From: Solimonas flava DSM 18980
GTDB lineage: Bacteria > Pseudomonadota > Gammaproteobacteria > Nevskiales > Nevskiaceae
Reading direction: 5' to 3'
DNA: 64,000 nt
NCBI RefSeq assembly: GCF_000426685.1
Contig: NZ_AUFV01000008.1
Span: 70,530-134,529, forward strand
Positions 34,860 through 44,066 of this stretch are shown here, piece by piece (position 1 is the first letter of the stretch; each line of letters starts with the position of its first letter). The position numbers and the translations under genes were made by a program. The notes beneath the pieces were generated by a model. That model saw only the letters and a program-made list of their open reading frames with translations. It had not been told where the DNA came from and made no database searches.

Positions 34860-35750
34860 ATGAGCCAGAACAAGAACCTGCGCGTCGGCATCGTCCAGCA
34901 GCCGTGCACGCCGGAGCGCGACATCAACCTGAAGATGTCGGAGGAAGGCATCCGCGCGGCGGCGGCCGGCGGCGCCCGGCTGGTGCTGCTGCAGGAGCTG
35001 CACACCTCGCTGTACTTCTGCCAGCACGAATCGACCGAGCTGTTCGACCTCGCCGAGCCGATTCCCGGCCCGTCGAGCGCCTGGCTCGGCGCGCTCGCCA
35101 AGGAGCTGGGCGTCGTCATCGTCGGCTCGCTGTTCGAGCGCCGTGCGCCGGGCCTCTACCACAACACCGCGGTGGTGCTCGAAACCGACGGCAGCCTCGC
35201 CGGCATCTACCGCAAGATGCACATCCCCGACGATCCGGGCTACTACGAGAAGTTCTACTTCACGCCCGGCGACCTCGGCTTCACACCGATCGACACCAGT
35301 GTCGGCCGTCTCGGCGTGCTGGTCTGCTGGGACCAGTGGTATCCGGAAGGCGCGCGCCTGATGGCACTGGCCGGCGCCGACCTGCTGCTGTACCCGACCG
35401 CGATCGGCTGGAACCCGCAGGACGACGACGACGAGAAGGCGCGCCAGCGCGACGCCTGGGTGACGATCCAGCGCGCGCACGCCGTCGCCAACGGCCTGCC
35501 GGTGCTGGTCGCCAACCGCGTCGGCTTCGAGCCCGATCCGACCGGCCAATGGCCGGGCGCGCAGTTCTGGGGGCACAGCTTCATCGCCGGACCGCAGGGC
35601 GAGTTCATCGCCAAGGCCGGCGAAAAAGCCGATGTGCTGCTCGCCGACGTCGATCTGCAGCGCAGCGAGAACGTGCGCCGCTGGTGGCCGTTCCTGCGCG
35701 ACCGCCGCATCGACGCCTACGGCGACCTGAGCCTGCGCTTCCGCCGCTGA
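34860..35750 (+). CDS. aguB: N-carbamoylputrescine amidase
   Basis: AguB hydrolyses N-carbamoylputrescine to putrescine, CO2 and ammonia. The 296-residue nitrilase-superfamily protein shows the Glu-Lys-Cys triad: Glu46 (LLQELHT), Lys119 (YRKMHIPD) and Cys156 (VLVCWDQWYPE). HIPDDPGYYEKFYFTPGD is the usual substrate-pocket stretch. It follows aguA by four bases, making a two-gene agmatine-to-putrescine operon. Confidence 0.95.
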   Translation: MSQNKNLRVGIVQQPCTPERDINLKMSEEGIRAAAAGGARLVLLQELHTSLYFCQHESTELFDLAEPIPGPSSAWLGALAKELGVVIVGSLFERRAPGLYHNTAVVLETDGSLAGIYRKMHIPDDPGYYEKFYFTPGDLGFTPIDTSVGRLGVLVCWDQWYPEGARLMALAGADLLLYPTAIGWNPQDDDDEKARQRDAWVTIQRAHAVANGLPVLVANRVGFEPDPTGQWPGAQFWGHSFIAGPQGEFIAKAGEKADVLLADVDLQRSENVRRWWPFLRDRRIDAYGDLSLRFRR

Positions 35751-35842
35751 AACTCCGCGTGACGATGCCGGCCTCCTCGCATCCCGACGCCTGCCGCGCC
35801 GCGCCCGGCGGGCGCTGAGCGCGAGCGGCCCACGACCGGCAT

Positions 35843-37480
35843 ATGGGCTCGATAGAAGTCGCCCTGTTCATGCTGCTCGCCGTGCTGGCGAGCGGGTACG
35901 TAGTCCGCGTGCTGCCGTTCTCGCTGCCGCTGCCGCTGGTGCAGATCGGCCTCGGCGCGATCATCGCCGGCAGCTTCAACCGCGGCGTCGGTCTCGATCC
36001 GGACATCTTCTTCCTGCTGTTCCTGCCACCGCTGCTGTTCCTCGACGGCTGGCACATTCCCAAGGACGGGCTGTTTCGCGACCTGCCGGTCGTGCTCGAA
36101 CTGGCGCTCGGTCTGGTGCTGTTCACCGTGGTCGGCGCCGGCTTCATGATCCACTGGCTGATCCCGGCGATCCCGCTGCCGGTCGCCTTCGCGCTCGCCG
36201 CGATCCTTTCGCCGACCGACCCGATCGCGGTCTCGTCGATCGCCGCACGCGTGCCGATCCCGAAACGGCTGATGCACATCCTCGAAGGCGAGTCGCTGCT
36301 CAACGACGCGTCCGGCCTGGTCTGTTTCCGTTTCGCCGTCGCCGCGGCGATGACCGGCGGCTTCTCGCTGGCCTCGGCCTCGCTGACCTTCCTGTGGCTG
36401 GCGGCGGGCGGCATCGCCGTCGGCCTCGGCTTCACCCTGGGGGCGACGCGCGCGCAGCAATGGCTGTCGCGGCATTTCGGCGAGGAAAGCGGCGCGTCGA
36501 TCCTGCTCAGCCTGCTGATCCCGTTCGGCGCCTATCTGATCTCCGAGCACATCGGCGCGTCCGGCATCCTCGCCGCGGTCGCCGCCGGCATCACGATGAG
36601 CTACGTCGAGCTCAGCGGCACCGCGCTGGCGACCACGCGCGTGCAGCGCACGGCGGTATGGGACACCGTGCAGTTCGCGCTCAACGGCATCATGTTCGTG
36701 CTGCTCGGCGAGCAGCTGCCGCGCATCCTGCGCGACGCCGTGACCTCGGTCGAACAGAGCGGCCACGTCAATCCGTGGTGGCTGGCCGTCTATGTGCTGG
36801 CCATCACCTTCGGCCTGTTCGCGCTGCGCCTGCTGTGGGTCTGGGGCTCGCTGCGCGTCAGCCTGTTCAAGACGCGGCACCGGCCGCGCGCCGAGCGGCG
36901 CCCGCACTGGCGGCTGATCGTCGCGACCTCGCTGGCCGGCGTGCGCGGGGCCGTGACGCTGGCCGGCGTGCTGACGCTGCCGCTGGCGCTGCCCGACGGC
37001 AGCGCGTTCCCGGCCCGCGACCTGGCGATCTTCCTCGCCACCTCGGTGATCCTGGTATCGCTGCTGCTGGCCAGCGTCGGTCTGCCGCGCCTGCTGACCG
37101 GCCTCGAACTGCCGGCCGAGCCGGAAACGCATCGCGAGGAAGACCACGCCCGGCGCAGCGCGGCGCGCGCCGCGGTCGCCGCCATCCGCCAGGCGCAGAG
37201 CGCGCACTCGCGCACGCCGAGCGACGTCGAGCTCTACACCAGCGCCGCGGCCCGCGTCATCGCGCTCTATCAGCGCCGTCTGGCCGAGCAGACGGCGCCG
37301 GTCGGCGTCGCCGCCGGCCAGCTGCGCCGCGCCGACGACGCCGAACGCGAGCTACGCCTGGCCGGCCTCGCCGCCGAACGCGAGGCGATTTTCGCGCTGG
37401 CCCGCCATGGCCGCATCTCCGACGAGGTGTCGCGCAAGCTCGTGCGCGAGATCGACCTGATCGAGGCGCGCTACCGCTAG
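35843..37480 (+). CDS. CPA1-family Na+/H+ antiporter
   Basis: The 545-residue membrane protein exchanges Na+ (or K+) for protons. It has about twelve TM segments between residues 1 and 420 with the CPA1 signatures FLLFLPPLLFLDGWHIP, LSPTDPIAV (ion-binding Asp) and LEGESLLNDASGLV, and SLAGVRGAVTLAGVLTLPLA in the last third. A soluble C-terminal tail of about 120 residues is Arg/Ala/Glu-rich, probably helical. It resembles E. coli YjcE more than NhaP. It is 92 bases after aguB and probably separate. Confidence 0.92.
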   Translation: MGSIEVALFMLLAVLASGYVVRVLPFSLPLPLVQIGLGAIIAGSFNRGVGLDPDIFFLLFLPPLLFLDGWHIPKDGLFRDLPVVLELALGLVLFTVVGAGFMIHWLIPAIPLPVAFALAAILSPTDPIAVSSIAARVPIPKRLMHILEGESLLNDASGLVCFRFAVAAAMTGGFSLASASLTFLWLAAGGIAVGLGFTLGATRAQQWLSRHFGEESGASILLSLLIPFGAYLISEHIGASGILAAVAAGITMSYVELSGTALATTRVQRTAVWDTVQFALNGIMFVLLGEQLPRILRDAVTSVEQSGHVNPWWLAVYVLAITFGLFALRLLWVWGSLRVSLFKTRHRPRAERRPHWRLIVATSLAGVRGAVTLAGVLTLPLALPDGSAFPARDLAIFLATSVILVSLLLASVGLPRLLTGLELPAEPETHREEDHARRSAARAAVAAIRQAQSAHSRTPSDVELYTSAAARVIALYQRRLAEQTAPVGVAAGQLRRADDAERELRLAGLAAEREAIFALARHGRISDEVSRKLVREIDLIEARYR

Positions 37481-37560
37481 CCGCGGCGTCGGCACGGCGC
37501 GGCCGTCTGCCGCCGGCGCGCTCCCGTATCATGCGCGCACCCATTTTCCGGAGATTGACC

Positions 37561-38694
37561 TTGAGCAACGAGCTGGAACTGTTCCGCGACACGGTGAAGC
37601 GCTTCTTCGCCGACCACGTCGAGCCGCACTACGAGCAGTGGGAGAAGGCCGGCATCTTCCCGAAGGAACTCTATCTGCAGATGGGCGAAGCCGGCCTGCT
37701 CTGCGTCGACCAGCCCGAGGAATACGGCGGCATCGGCGCGCCGTTCGAATTCTCCTGCGTGGTCGTCGAGGAAGCGGCGCGCATGGGCTTCCTGGCGCTG
37801 GCCTCGAACCTGACGGTGCACTCCGACATCGTCGCCCCGTACATCCTGCACCTCGGCAGCGAGGCGCAGAAGCAGAAGTATCTGCCGAAGATGGCGAGCG
37901 GCGAGTGCATCGGCGCGGTCGGCATGACCGAGCCGGGCGCCGGCTCCGATCTGCAGGGCATGAAGACCAGCGCCCTGCCCGACGGCGACGACTACGTCAT
38001 CAACGGCTCGAAGACCTTCATCACCAACGGCCAGCACGCCGGCGTCGTCGTGCTGGCGACCAAGACCGACCCGAAGGCTGGCGCCAAGGGCACCACACTG
38101 TTCACCGTCGACACCTCGCTGCCCGGCTTCAAGCGCGGCCGCAACCTCGACAAGATCGGCCTGCACTCGGCCGATACCTCGGAACTGTTCTTCGACAACC
38201 TGCGCGTGTCCAAGGACGACGTGCTCGGCCGCCTCGGCGGCGGCTTCGGCCACCTGATCGACGAGCTGCCGCGCGAACGCCTGGTGCTCGCCGTCTCGGC
38301 CGTGGCCCACGCCCAGGGCGCGCTCGAGAAGACCATCGAGTACGTGATCACGCGCAAGGCCTTCGGCCAGCCGATCGCCGCGTTCCAGAACACGCGCTTC
38401 GAACTGGCCAAGATCAAGACCGATATCGAAGTGCACCGCGCCTACATGGAGAAGTGCACGGCGCTGTACGCCGAAGGCAAGATGGACGTGCCGACCGCGG
38501 CGATGATCAAGCTGGCGACCACCGAGATGGAAGGCCGCGTCACCGACGCCTGCCTGCAGCTGTTCGGCGGCTACGGCTACATGACCGAATACCCGATCTC
38601 GCGCTACTTCGTCGACGCGCGCATCCAGCGCATCTACGGCGGCACCAGCGAAATCATGAAAGAGGTCATCGCCCGCTCGCTCGTCGGCCGCTGA
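37561..38694 (+). CDS. Acyl-CoA dehydrogenase (first of two paralogues)
   Basis: The 377-residue FAD enzyme introduces the C2-C3 double bond into acyl-CoA. It has VGMTEPGAGSDLQGMKT and GSKTFITNGQHAGVVV in the beta domain, and ELPRERLVLAVSAVAHAQGA and RKAFGQPIAAFQNTRFELAK in the C-terminal helices. RIYGGTSEIMKEVIAR has Gly where MCAD has its catalytic Glu. The likely base is the Glu of ELPRER, as in LCAD/IVD-type enzymes. The start is TTG 37561, supported by CGGAG seven bases upstream. Confidence 0.93.
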   Translation: MSNELELFRDTVKRFFADHVEPHYEQWEKAGIFPKELYLQMGEAGLLCVDQPEEYGGIGAPFEFSCVVVEEAARMGFLALASNLTVHSDIVAPYILHLGSEAQKQKYLPKMASGECIGAVGMTEPGAGSDLQGMKTSALPDGDDYVINGSKTFITNGQHAGVVVLATKTDPKAGAKGTTLFTVDTSLPGFKRGRNLDKIGLHSADTSELFFDNLRVSKDDVLGRLGGGFGHLIDELPRERLVLAVSAVAHAQGALEKTIEYVITRKAFGQPIAAFQNTRFELAKIKTDIEVHRAYMEKCTALYAEGKMDVPTAAMIKLATTEMEGRVTDACLQLFGGYGYMTEYPISRYFVDARIQRIYGGTSEIMKEVIARSLVGR

Positions 38695-38703
38695 AGTCCG
38701 TCC

Positions 38704-38741
38704 CGCCGATGCGCGCGGCCCTCCTGCCGCGCGCATCGGCG
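38704..38741. other. Perfect 16-bp inverted repeat after the first acyl-CoA dehydrogenase gene
   Basis: CGCCGATGCGCGCGGC pairs exactly with its complement around CCTCCT. There is no T-run, so it may act in mRNA 3' processing or as a Rho-assisted stop rather than as a classical terminator. Confidence 0.8.
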
Positions 38742-38877
38742 GCGGCAGCGCCGGAACCATCCGGGAACCGGCACCGGGCGCGGCGCACGCCCGGCCGCAC
38801 GACGGGATGGATTATCTAGTGTCTGCACTTGCCGGTCGCCGATACAGTCGACGGCTCGCTCCCCCCAGGATCAGCGC

Positions 38878-41022
38878 ATGATCGCCAGCGACTACGGCCA
38901 GCCCCCCGCACGTGTGCCGCCCGACGAGACCGCCCGCCGTCCGACCGACGCCGGGCCGCCGTCGCCGCCGGCCGACGGCCCCCGCCCGCGACGGCGCCTG
39001 GGCCTGCGCGGCCGCTCGGCGCTGGCGCTGGCGCTGTGCGTGCTGGTGGTCCTTGCGCTCGCGCTCGCCGCCGGACTGGCGGCATTGCAGGCGATGGAGC
39101 GCAGCCAGGGTCTGGCGCTGTCGCGCAGCACCACCGAATACAACAAGTTGCGCATCGTCGCGCCGGTCGCGCAGGAACTGGCGCTGGCGCAGCGTTTCGC
39201 CGACTCGGAGATCACCCGCGCCTGGCTGCGCGACGAGGACGATCCGCACAAGCGCGCCATGTTCTTCGCCGAGGCCGAGCGTTACCGGCGCGCCTTCGCC
39301 GATCATTCCTACTTCATCGCCTCGGAACGCTCGCACCGTTACTGGTTCAACGACGGCCGCACCGCCTTCAGCGATCAGCCGCGCTACGTGCTCGATGCCG
39401 CGCGCAGCGAATACGGCTGGTACTTCACGCTGATCGCCGCCCCCCGCGATGCCGACCTGAACGTCGACTTCAATCCGGGCCTCGGCCTGTTCAAGGTCTG
39501 GATCAACCTGGTGATCCGCGACGGCACGCGCGTGCTCGGCGCCGCCGGCACCGGCCTCGATCTGACGACTTTCATCCGTCACCTGACTGAGGGCGCGGCC
39601 GCCGGCGTGACGCCGATGCTGCTGGCGACGGACGGCAGCATCCAGGCGCATCCCGACCGCCGCCTGATCGCCGACGGCAGCGGCACGGGCACCCGCATGC
39701 TGCACCGCTCGATCGATACGCTGCTCGACAGCGACGCCGACCGCGCGACGCTGCACGCGGCGATCGCCGCCGCCGTCGCCGCGCCGGACGCGATCCAGTC
39801 GGTCGAAGTCAGGCTCGATGGCCGTCGCCAGCTGGTCTCGCTGGCGTACGCGCCGGACCTGCACTGGCTGGTCACCACCGCGGTCGACCCGGCGGCGGCG
39901 CGCGTCGTGACGACACGGCAGTGGCTGCCGCTGGCGCTCGCCGGTCTGCTGCTGCTCGCGCTGCTGATGCTGGCGATCATCGTCGCCGTGCATCGCATCG
40001 TGCTGCGCCCGCTGCTGCAGCTGACCGCCTCGGCGCGGCGCCTGGGCCGCGGCGACTACGCGCTCGAACTGCCCGAGCACGGCCACGACGAGATCGGCGA
40101 GCTGACCACGGCCTTCGCGTCGATGGCGGCCCGCATCCGCGAACACACCACGATGCTCGAGGCGCGCGTCGCCGCGCGCACCCGCGAGCTGAGCGAACTC
40201 AACGAGCAGATGGCGATCGCCTCGCGCAAGCTCGACGACAGTCTGCAGTACGCGCGCCTGATCCAGGACGCGATCCTGCCCGGTCGCGCGCTCGGCGAAC
40301 GGCTCGGCGAGCGGCATTTCGTGCTGTGGCGGCCGCGCGACGTGGTCGGCGGCGATTTCTACGTGTTCCAGGCCGACGCCGACGGCTTCCTGATCGGCAT
40401 CATCGACTGCGCCGGCCACGGCGTGCCGGGCGCGCTGATGACGATGATCGCCCACACCGCGCTCGGCATCGCCGTGGACGAACTCGGCCTGCGCGATCCG
40501 GCGGCGCTGCTGCAGCGCCTCGACGAGCGCGTCCGCGCGATGCTCGCCGCCGCCGGCGACGCCCGCATCGCCACGCGCATGGACGCCGGCCTCGCCTACG
40601 TCGACCTGCGCGGCCGCCGCCTGCGCTTCGCCGGCGCCAAAACCTCGCTCTACCGCAGCGACGGCCGCAGCGTCGACGAGCTGCGCGGCGACCGCCGGGC
40701 GGTCGGCGACCGCCATCGGGTCGCTTTCTCGAACCATGAATGCGCGCTGGCGCCGTATCATTACTTCTATCTGTGCAGCGACGGACTCCTCGATCAGGCC
40801 GGCGGCCCGCGCGGCTACAGCTTCGGCAGCGATGCGTTCCGCGACGCTCTGCTCGCCGAGGCCGGACAGCCGCTGGCCGCGCAGCGCGCGGCGCTGGTCG
40901 CCGCACTCGAAGCCTGGCAGGGCGGACGGCCGCAGCGCGACGACATCACCGTGCTCGGCTTCGCCGCGCCGGACGCCCCCTTCCCTCCTTCAGCCTCACG
41001 AGACGACGCCCATGAATCATGA
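38878..41022 (+). CDS. siaA: SiaA-type membrane PP2C phosphatase with HAMP domain
   Basis: In Pseudomonas SiaA dephosphorylates SiaC and so turns on the diguanylate cyclase SiaD, promoting aggregation. The 714-residue protein has TM1 (about 47-69), a periplasmic sensor (70-345), TM2 (350-372), HAMP (373-425), a coiled linker and a SpoIIE/PP2C domain with RDVVGGDFY (487-495), DCAGHGVPGALMTM (510-523), CSDGLLDQ and RDDITVLGF. The metal-binding Asp residues are present. It overlaps siaB by 11 bases. The whole siaABCD order is preserved. Confidence 0.92.
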   Translation: MIASDYGQPPARVPPDETARRPTDAGPPSPPADGPRPRRRLGLRGRSALALALCVLVVLALALAAGLAALQAMERSQGLALSRSTTEYNKLRIVAPVAQELALAQRFADSEITRAWLRDEDDPHKRAMFFAEAERYRRAFADHSYFIASERSHRYWFNDGRTAFSDQPRYVLDAARSEYGWYFTLIAAPRDADLNVDFNPGLGLFKVWINLVIRDGTRVLGAAGTGLDLTTFIRHLTEGAAAGVTPMLLATDGSIQAHPDRRLIADGSGTGTRMLHRSIDTLLDSDADRATLHAAIAAAVAAPDAIQSVEVRLDGRRQLVSLAYAPDLHWLVTTAVDPAAARVVTTRQWLPLALAGLLLLALLMLAIIVAVHRIVLRPLLQLTASARRLGRGDYALELPEHGHDEIGELTTAFASMAARIREHTTMLEARVAARTRELSELNEQMAIASRKLDDSLQYARLIQDAILPGRALGERLGERHFVLWRPRDVVGGDFYVFQADADGFLIGIIDCAGHGVPGALMTMIAHTALGIAVDELGLRDPAALLQRLDERVRAMLAAAGDARIATRMDAGLAYVDLRGRRLRFAGAKTSLYRSDGRSVDELRGDRRAVGDRHRVAFSNHECALAPYHYFYLCSDGLLDQAGGPRGYSFGSDAFRDALLAEAGQPLAAQRAALVAALEAWQGGRPQRDDITVLGFAAPDAPFPPSASRDDAHES

Positions 41023-41551
41023 CGATCTCCGACTGATGCGGCAGAGCTACGACGAAAAGCGCATCCTGCTCTGCTTCAACGGCCCGTTCTCGCAGGGCCT
41101 GATCGAGGAGATCGGCAACGCGCTGCGCACCTACCTGGCCAGCGACGCCGCGACGAGCTCGGCGCTGGCCGACGTCTTCGCCTGCTACATCGAGATCACC
41201 CAGAATATCCGCAGCTATGCCCGCAGCCGCGGCTACGACGACGCCGCCGCGTCGGCGACCGTGGTCATCGGCCGCAACGACGAGCACCGCTACGAGATCC
41301 TCGCCGGCAACAACATCGAGGCCGCCGACGCCGGACCGCTGGTGGCACGAATCGAGCAACTCAAAGTCATGGACAAGACCCAGCTGAAAACGGCCTACAA
41401 GGAGCAACTGCGTCGCGAGCCGACGCCGGGCGGCGGCGCCGGCCTCGGCCTGATCGACATCGCGCGCAAGGCCAGCGCGCCGCTGTCCTGCTCGCTGCGC
41501 GACATTCCCGGCGACTCACGGCAGTTCTTCAGCCTGCGCGTCGTGATCTGA
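41012..41551 (+). CDS. siaB: SiaB-type protein kinase
   Basis: SiaB phosphorylates SiaC and opposes SiaA. The 179-residue protein has an HATPase-like fold: the N-box helix CYIEITQNIRSYARSRGY and the glycine-rich ATP-lid motif GGGAGLGLIDIARKA are visible. Its ATG lies inside the end of siaA, indicating coupled expression of the phosphatase and kinase. Length and position fit Pseudomonas SiaB. Confidence 0.9.
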   Translation: MNHDDLRLMRQSYDEKRILLCFNGPFSQGLIEEIGNALRTYLASDAATSSALADVFACYIEITQNIRSYARSRGYDDAAASATVVIGRNDEHRYEILAGNNIEAADAGPLVARIEQLKVMDKTQLKTAYKEQLRREPTPGGGAGLGLIDIARKASAPLSCSLRDIPGDSRQFFSLRVVI

Positions 41552-41569
41552 GGGCGAGGAATCCAGACC

Positions 41570-41953
41570 ATGACGAACATCGAGATTGCCGCCACGCAGT
41601 CGACGCCCGCGATCAGCGCCGACGCCGGCGCCGGCCGCCTGACGATGCGCGGCGATTCCTATCCGGAAAACTCCTTCGCCTTCTTCGCACCGATCATCGA
41701 ATGGGCCGAGCGGCGCCTCGCCGAAACCGGGGCGCTGGCCGTGGACCTGTACCTGCTGTACCTGAACACCAGCAGCGTCAAGGCGATGATGGATCTCTTC
41801 GACCTGCTCGAAGCCGCGCACCGTGCCGGCCGCCGGGTCTCGGTCCACTGGTACTACGATCAGCAGAACCTGCGCGTCGCCGAACTCGCCGAGGAGTTCA
41901 AGGAAGACTGCAGCTTCGCGTTCGAGATCATCGCCGAACCGACAGCCGGATGA
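41570..41953 (+). CDS. siaC: SiaC-type regulator (DUF1987)
   Basis: SiaC is the phospho-switch of the system; unphosphorylated SiaC binds and activates SiaD. The 127-residue protein has the DUF1987 pattern RGDSYPENSFAFFAPIIEW, LYLLYLNTSSVKAMMDLFDLL and VHWYYDQQNLRVAELAEEF. The phosphorylatable Thr of Pseudomonas SiaC (about residue 68) corresponds to Thr67 in LNTSSVKAM. It overlaps siaD by four bases (ATGA). Confidence 0.92.
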   Translation: MTNIEIAATQSTPAISADAGAGRLTMRGDSYPENSFAFFAPIIEWAERRLAETGALAVDLYLLYLNTSSVKAMMDLFDLLEAAHRAGRRVSVHWYYDQQNLRVAELAEEFKEDCSFAFEIIAEPTAG

Positions 41954-42765
41954 AGGACGCAGACCGACTCGACGAAGAAGTCCGCGCGCTGCTCGCCGAC
42001 GCGCGCCACGGCGGGCATCCGCTGCGCGACGCGCTGGAGCGCCTGCACCAGGCCTACCGCGAGCAGCGCGAGCAGGTCGCACGGCTGACCTGGATCTCCG
42101 ACCGCTACCAGACCGCGGTGATGCAGGAGAACCGCCTGCTCAGCGCCCGCAACGAGCAACAGCAACGGCGCCTGGCGAAGATCGCGCGCATTTCCGACCG
42201 CTACCAGGAAATGCAGCGGGAGCTGGCGCGCGATCTGCGCAACTCGGCGACGCACGATGCCCTCACCGGCCTGCCGAACCGGCGTCTGATGCTCGAGGAA
42301 CTGCAGGCCGCCGAACACCGGCGCGACTCCGGCTTCTCGCTGGCGCTCCTCGACGTCGACCATTTCAAGCAGATCAACGACGCCCACGGCCACGACGCCG
42401 GCGACCAGGTGCTGGTGCGCATCGCCGCCATGCTGCGCAGCCAGCTGCGCACCGACGACATCTGCGCACGCTGGGGCGGCGAGGAGTTCCTGCTGCTGTG
42501 GCCGGGGGTCGGCATCGACGCCGCGGTCGAGATCGCCGAGCGCATCCGCCTGGCGATCGAGCGCACGCCGTTCGAGGTACAAGGCCGCACGATGCGGCTG
42601 ACCGTCAGCATCGGCGTCGCCACGCACCGCGCCGGCCGCGACAGCACCGATCTGATCAAGCGCGCCGACTTCGCGCTCTACGAGGCCAAGCACGGCGGCC
42701 GCAACCGCACGCTCGCCGCCGACCGCCTCGCGCTGTCCTCGCCGCCCGCCGCGCAGTCGGCGTAG
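41950..42765 (+). CDS. siaD: SiaD-type diguanylate cyclase
   Basis: SiaD makes cyclic di-GMP when activated by SiaC. The 271-residue soluble protein has an N-terminal coiled coil (about 30-95) and a GGDEF domain with HDALTGLPNRR (102-112), DVDHFKQIND, the active-site motif GGEEF (176-180) and the inhibitory-site motif RTDD (167-170) at the usual spacing before it. It should therefore be both active and feedback-inhibited. Confidence 0.93.
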   Translation: MKDADRLDEEVRALLADARHGGHPLRDALERLHQAYREQREQVARLTWISDRYQTAVMQENRLLSARNEQQQRRLAKIARISDRYQEMQRELARDLRNSATHDALTGLPNRRLMLEELQAAEHRRDSGFSLALLDVDHFKQINDAHGHDAGDQVLVRIAAMLRSQLRTDDICARWGGEEFLLLWPGVGIDAAVEIAERIRLAIERTPFEVQGRTMRLTVSIGVATHRAGRDSTDLIKRADFALYEAKHGGRNRTLAADRLALSSPPAAQSA

Positions 42766-42842
42766 GCGCCGGCCGGCCCGGCTACTGCGATCCGGGGATG
42801 CCGCGCCGCCCGTCCTGCGCGAACATCGGCGGCGCACGCCAC

Positions 42843-42877
42843 TTTTTCCCTTTTCTCCCTTTTCTCCCTTTTCTCCC
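42843..42877. repeat. Pyrimidine-tract repeat, three perfect copies of TTTTCTCCC
   Basis: Three tandem nonamers TTTTCTCCC (42851-42877), preceded by a shorter TTTTTCCC, make a pure polypyrimidine run in GC-rich DNA. It lies 20-54 bases before the second acyl-CoA dehydrogenase ATG and could form triplex DNA or vary in copy number. Confidence 0.93.
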
Positions 42878-42896
42878 TGCCATCCGCCCGCCTGCC

Positions 42897-44048
42897 ATGA
42901 CCGCCGCCGAACCGCTTGCCGCCGAACTCTCCGACTGGCGCGACACCGTCCGCCGCTTCCTCGCCGACGAGGTCGAGCCGCACTACGAGCAATGGGAGAA
43001 GGACGGCATCGTGCCGAAGGCGCTGTACCACAAGCTCGGCGCCGCCGGCCTGCTCTGCGTCGACACGCCGGACGAGTACGGCGGCAGCGGCGCGCCGCTG
43101 GAGTTCGCGTTCGCGATCCACGAGGAAGCGGCGCGGCTCGGCTACATGTCGCTGTGCTCGAACATGATGATGCACTCCGACATCGTCGCGCCGTACATCC
43201 TGCACCTCGGCAGCGAGGCGCAGAAGCGCCAGTACCTGCCGCGCATGGTCAGCGGCGAATGCTTCGGCGCGCTGGCGATGACCGAGCCGGGCGCCGGCTC
43301 CGACCTGCAGGCGATCAAGACCTCGGCGACGCCGCACGGCGACGGCTGGCTGCTCAACGGCTCGAAGACCTTCATCACCAACGGCCAGCACGCCGGCGTC
43401 GTCATCGTCGCCGCCAAAACCGACCCGAAGGCCGGCGCCAAGGGCACCACGCTGTTCCTCGTCGATACCGATCTGCCGGGTTTCCGCCGCGGCCGCAACC
43501 TCGACAAGATCGGCATGCACGCAGCCGACACCTCGGAGCTGTTCTTCGACGACGTGCCGCTCGGCCCTGACGCCGTGCTCGGCCGCGTCGGCAACGGCTT
43601 CGGCCATCTGATCGACGAGCTGCCGCGCGAGCGCCTGATGCTCGCCGTCGCCGCCGTCGCCCACGCCGAGGGCGCGCTGGAACGCACGATCGCATACGTG
43701 CGCGAGCGCAAGGCCTTCGGCCAGCCGGTGTCGAGCTTCCAGAACACGCGCTTCGAGCTGGCGAAGATCAAGACCGACGTCGAAGTGCACCGCGCCTACT
43801 ACGAGAAGTGCCGCCGGCTCTACGCGGAAGGCCGGCTCGACGTACCGACCGCGGCGATGATCAAGCTCGCGACCAGCGAAATGGAAGGCCGCGTCGTCGA
43901 CGCCTGTCTGCAGCTGTTCGGCGGCTACGGCTACATGACCGAATACCCGATCTCGCGCTACTGGACCGACGCGCGCATCCAGCGCATCTACGGCGGCACC
44001 AACGAGATCATGAAGGAAGTCATCGCGCGCGCGCTGGTCGGCCGCTGA
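42897..44048 (+). CDS. Acyl-CoA dehydrogenase (second paralogue)
   Basis: The 383-residue enzyme is closely related to the first acyl-CoA dehydrogenase in this window; long runs such as VAPYILHLGSEAQK and RNLDKIG are shared. It has MTEPGAGSDLQAIKT, GSKTFITNGQHAGVV, IDELPRERLMLAVAAVAHA with the likely catalytic Glu, and RIYGGTNEIMKEVIARALVG. The start MTAAEPLAAELSDWRDTVRRF at 42897 is supported by the nearly identical start of the truncated third copy at 45812. It is followed 18 bases later by an AraC regulator. Confidence 0.93.
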   Translation: MTAAEPLAAELSDWRDTVRRFLADEVEPHYEQWEKDGIVPKALYHKLGAAGLLCVDTPDEYGGSGAPLEFAFAIHEEAARLGYMSLCSNMMMHSDIVAPYILHLGSEAQKRQYLPRMVSGECFGALAMTEPGAGSDLQAIKTSATPHGDGWLLNGSKTFITNGQHAGVVIVAAKTDPKAGAKGTTLFLVDTDLPGFRRGRNLDKIGMHAADTSELFFDDVPLGPDAVLGRVGNGFGHLIDELPRERLMLAVAAVAHAEGALERTIAYVRERKAFGQPVSSFQNTRFELAKIKTDVEVHRAYYEKCRRLYAEGRLDVPTAAMIKLATSEMEGRVVDACLQLFGGYGYMTEYPISRYWTDARIQRIYGGTNEIMKEVIARALVGR

Positions 44049-44066
44049 GATCGTGCGCAGCGTGCC

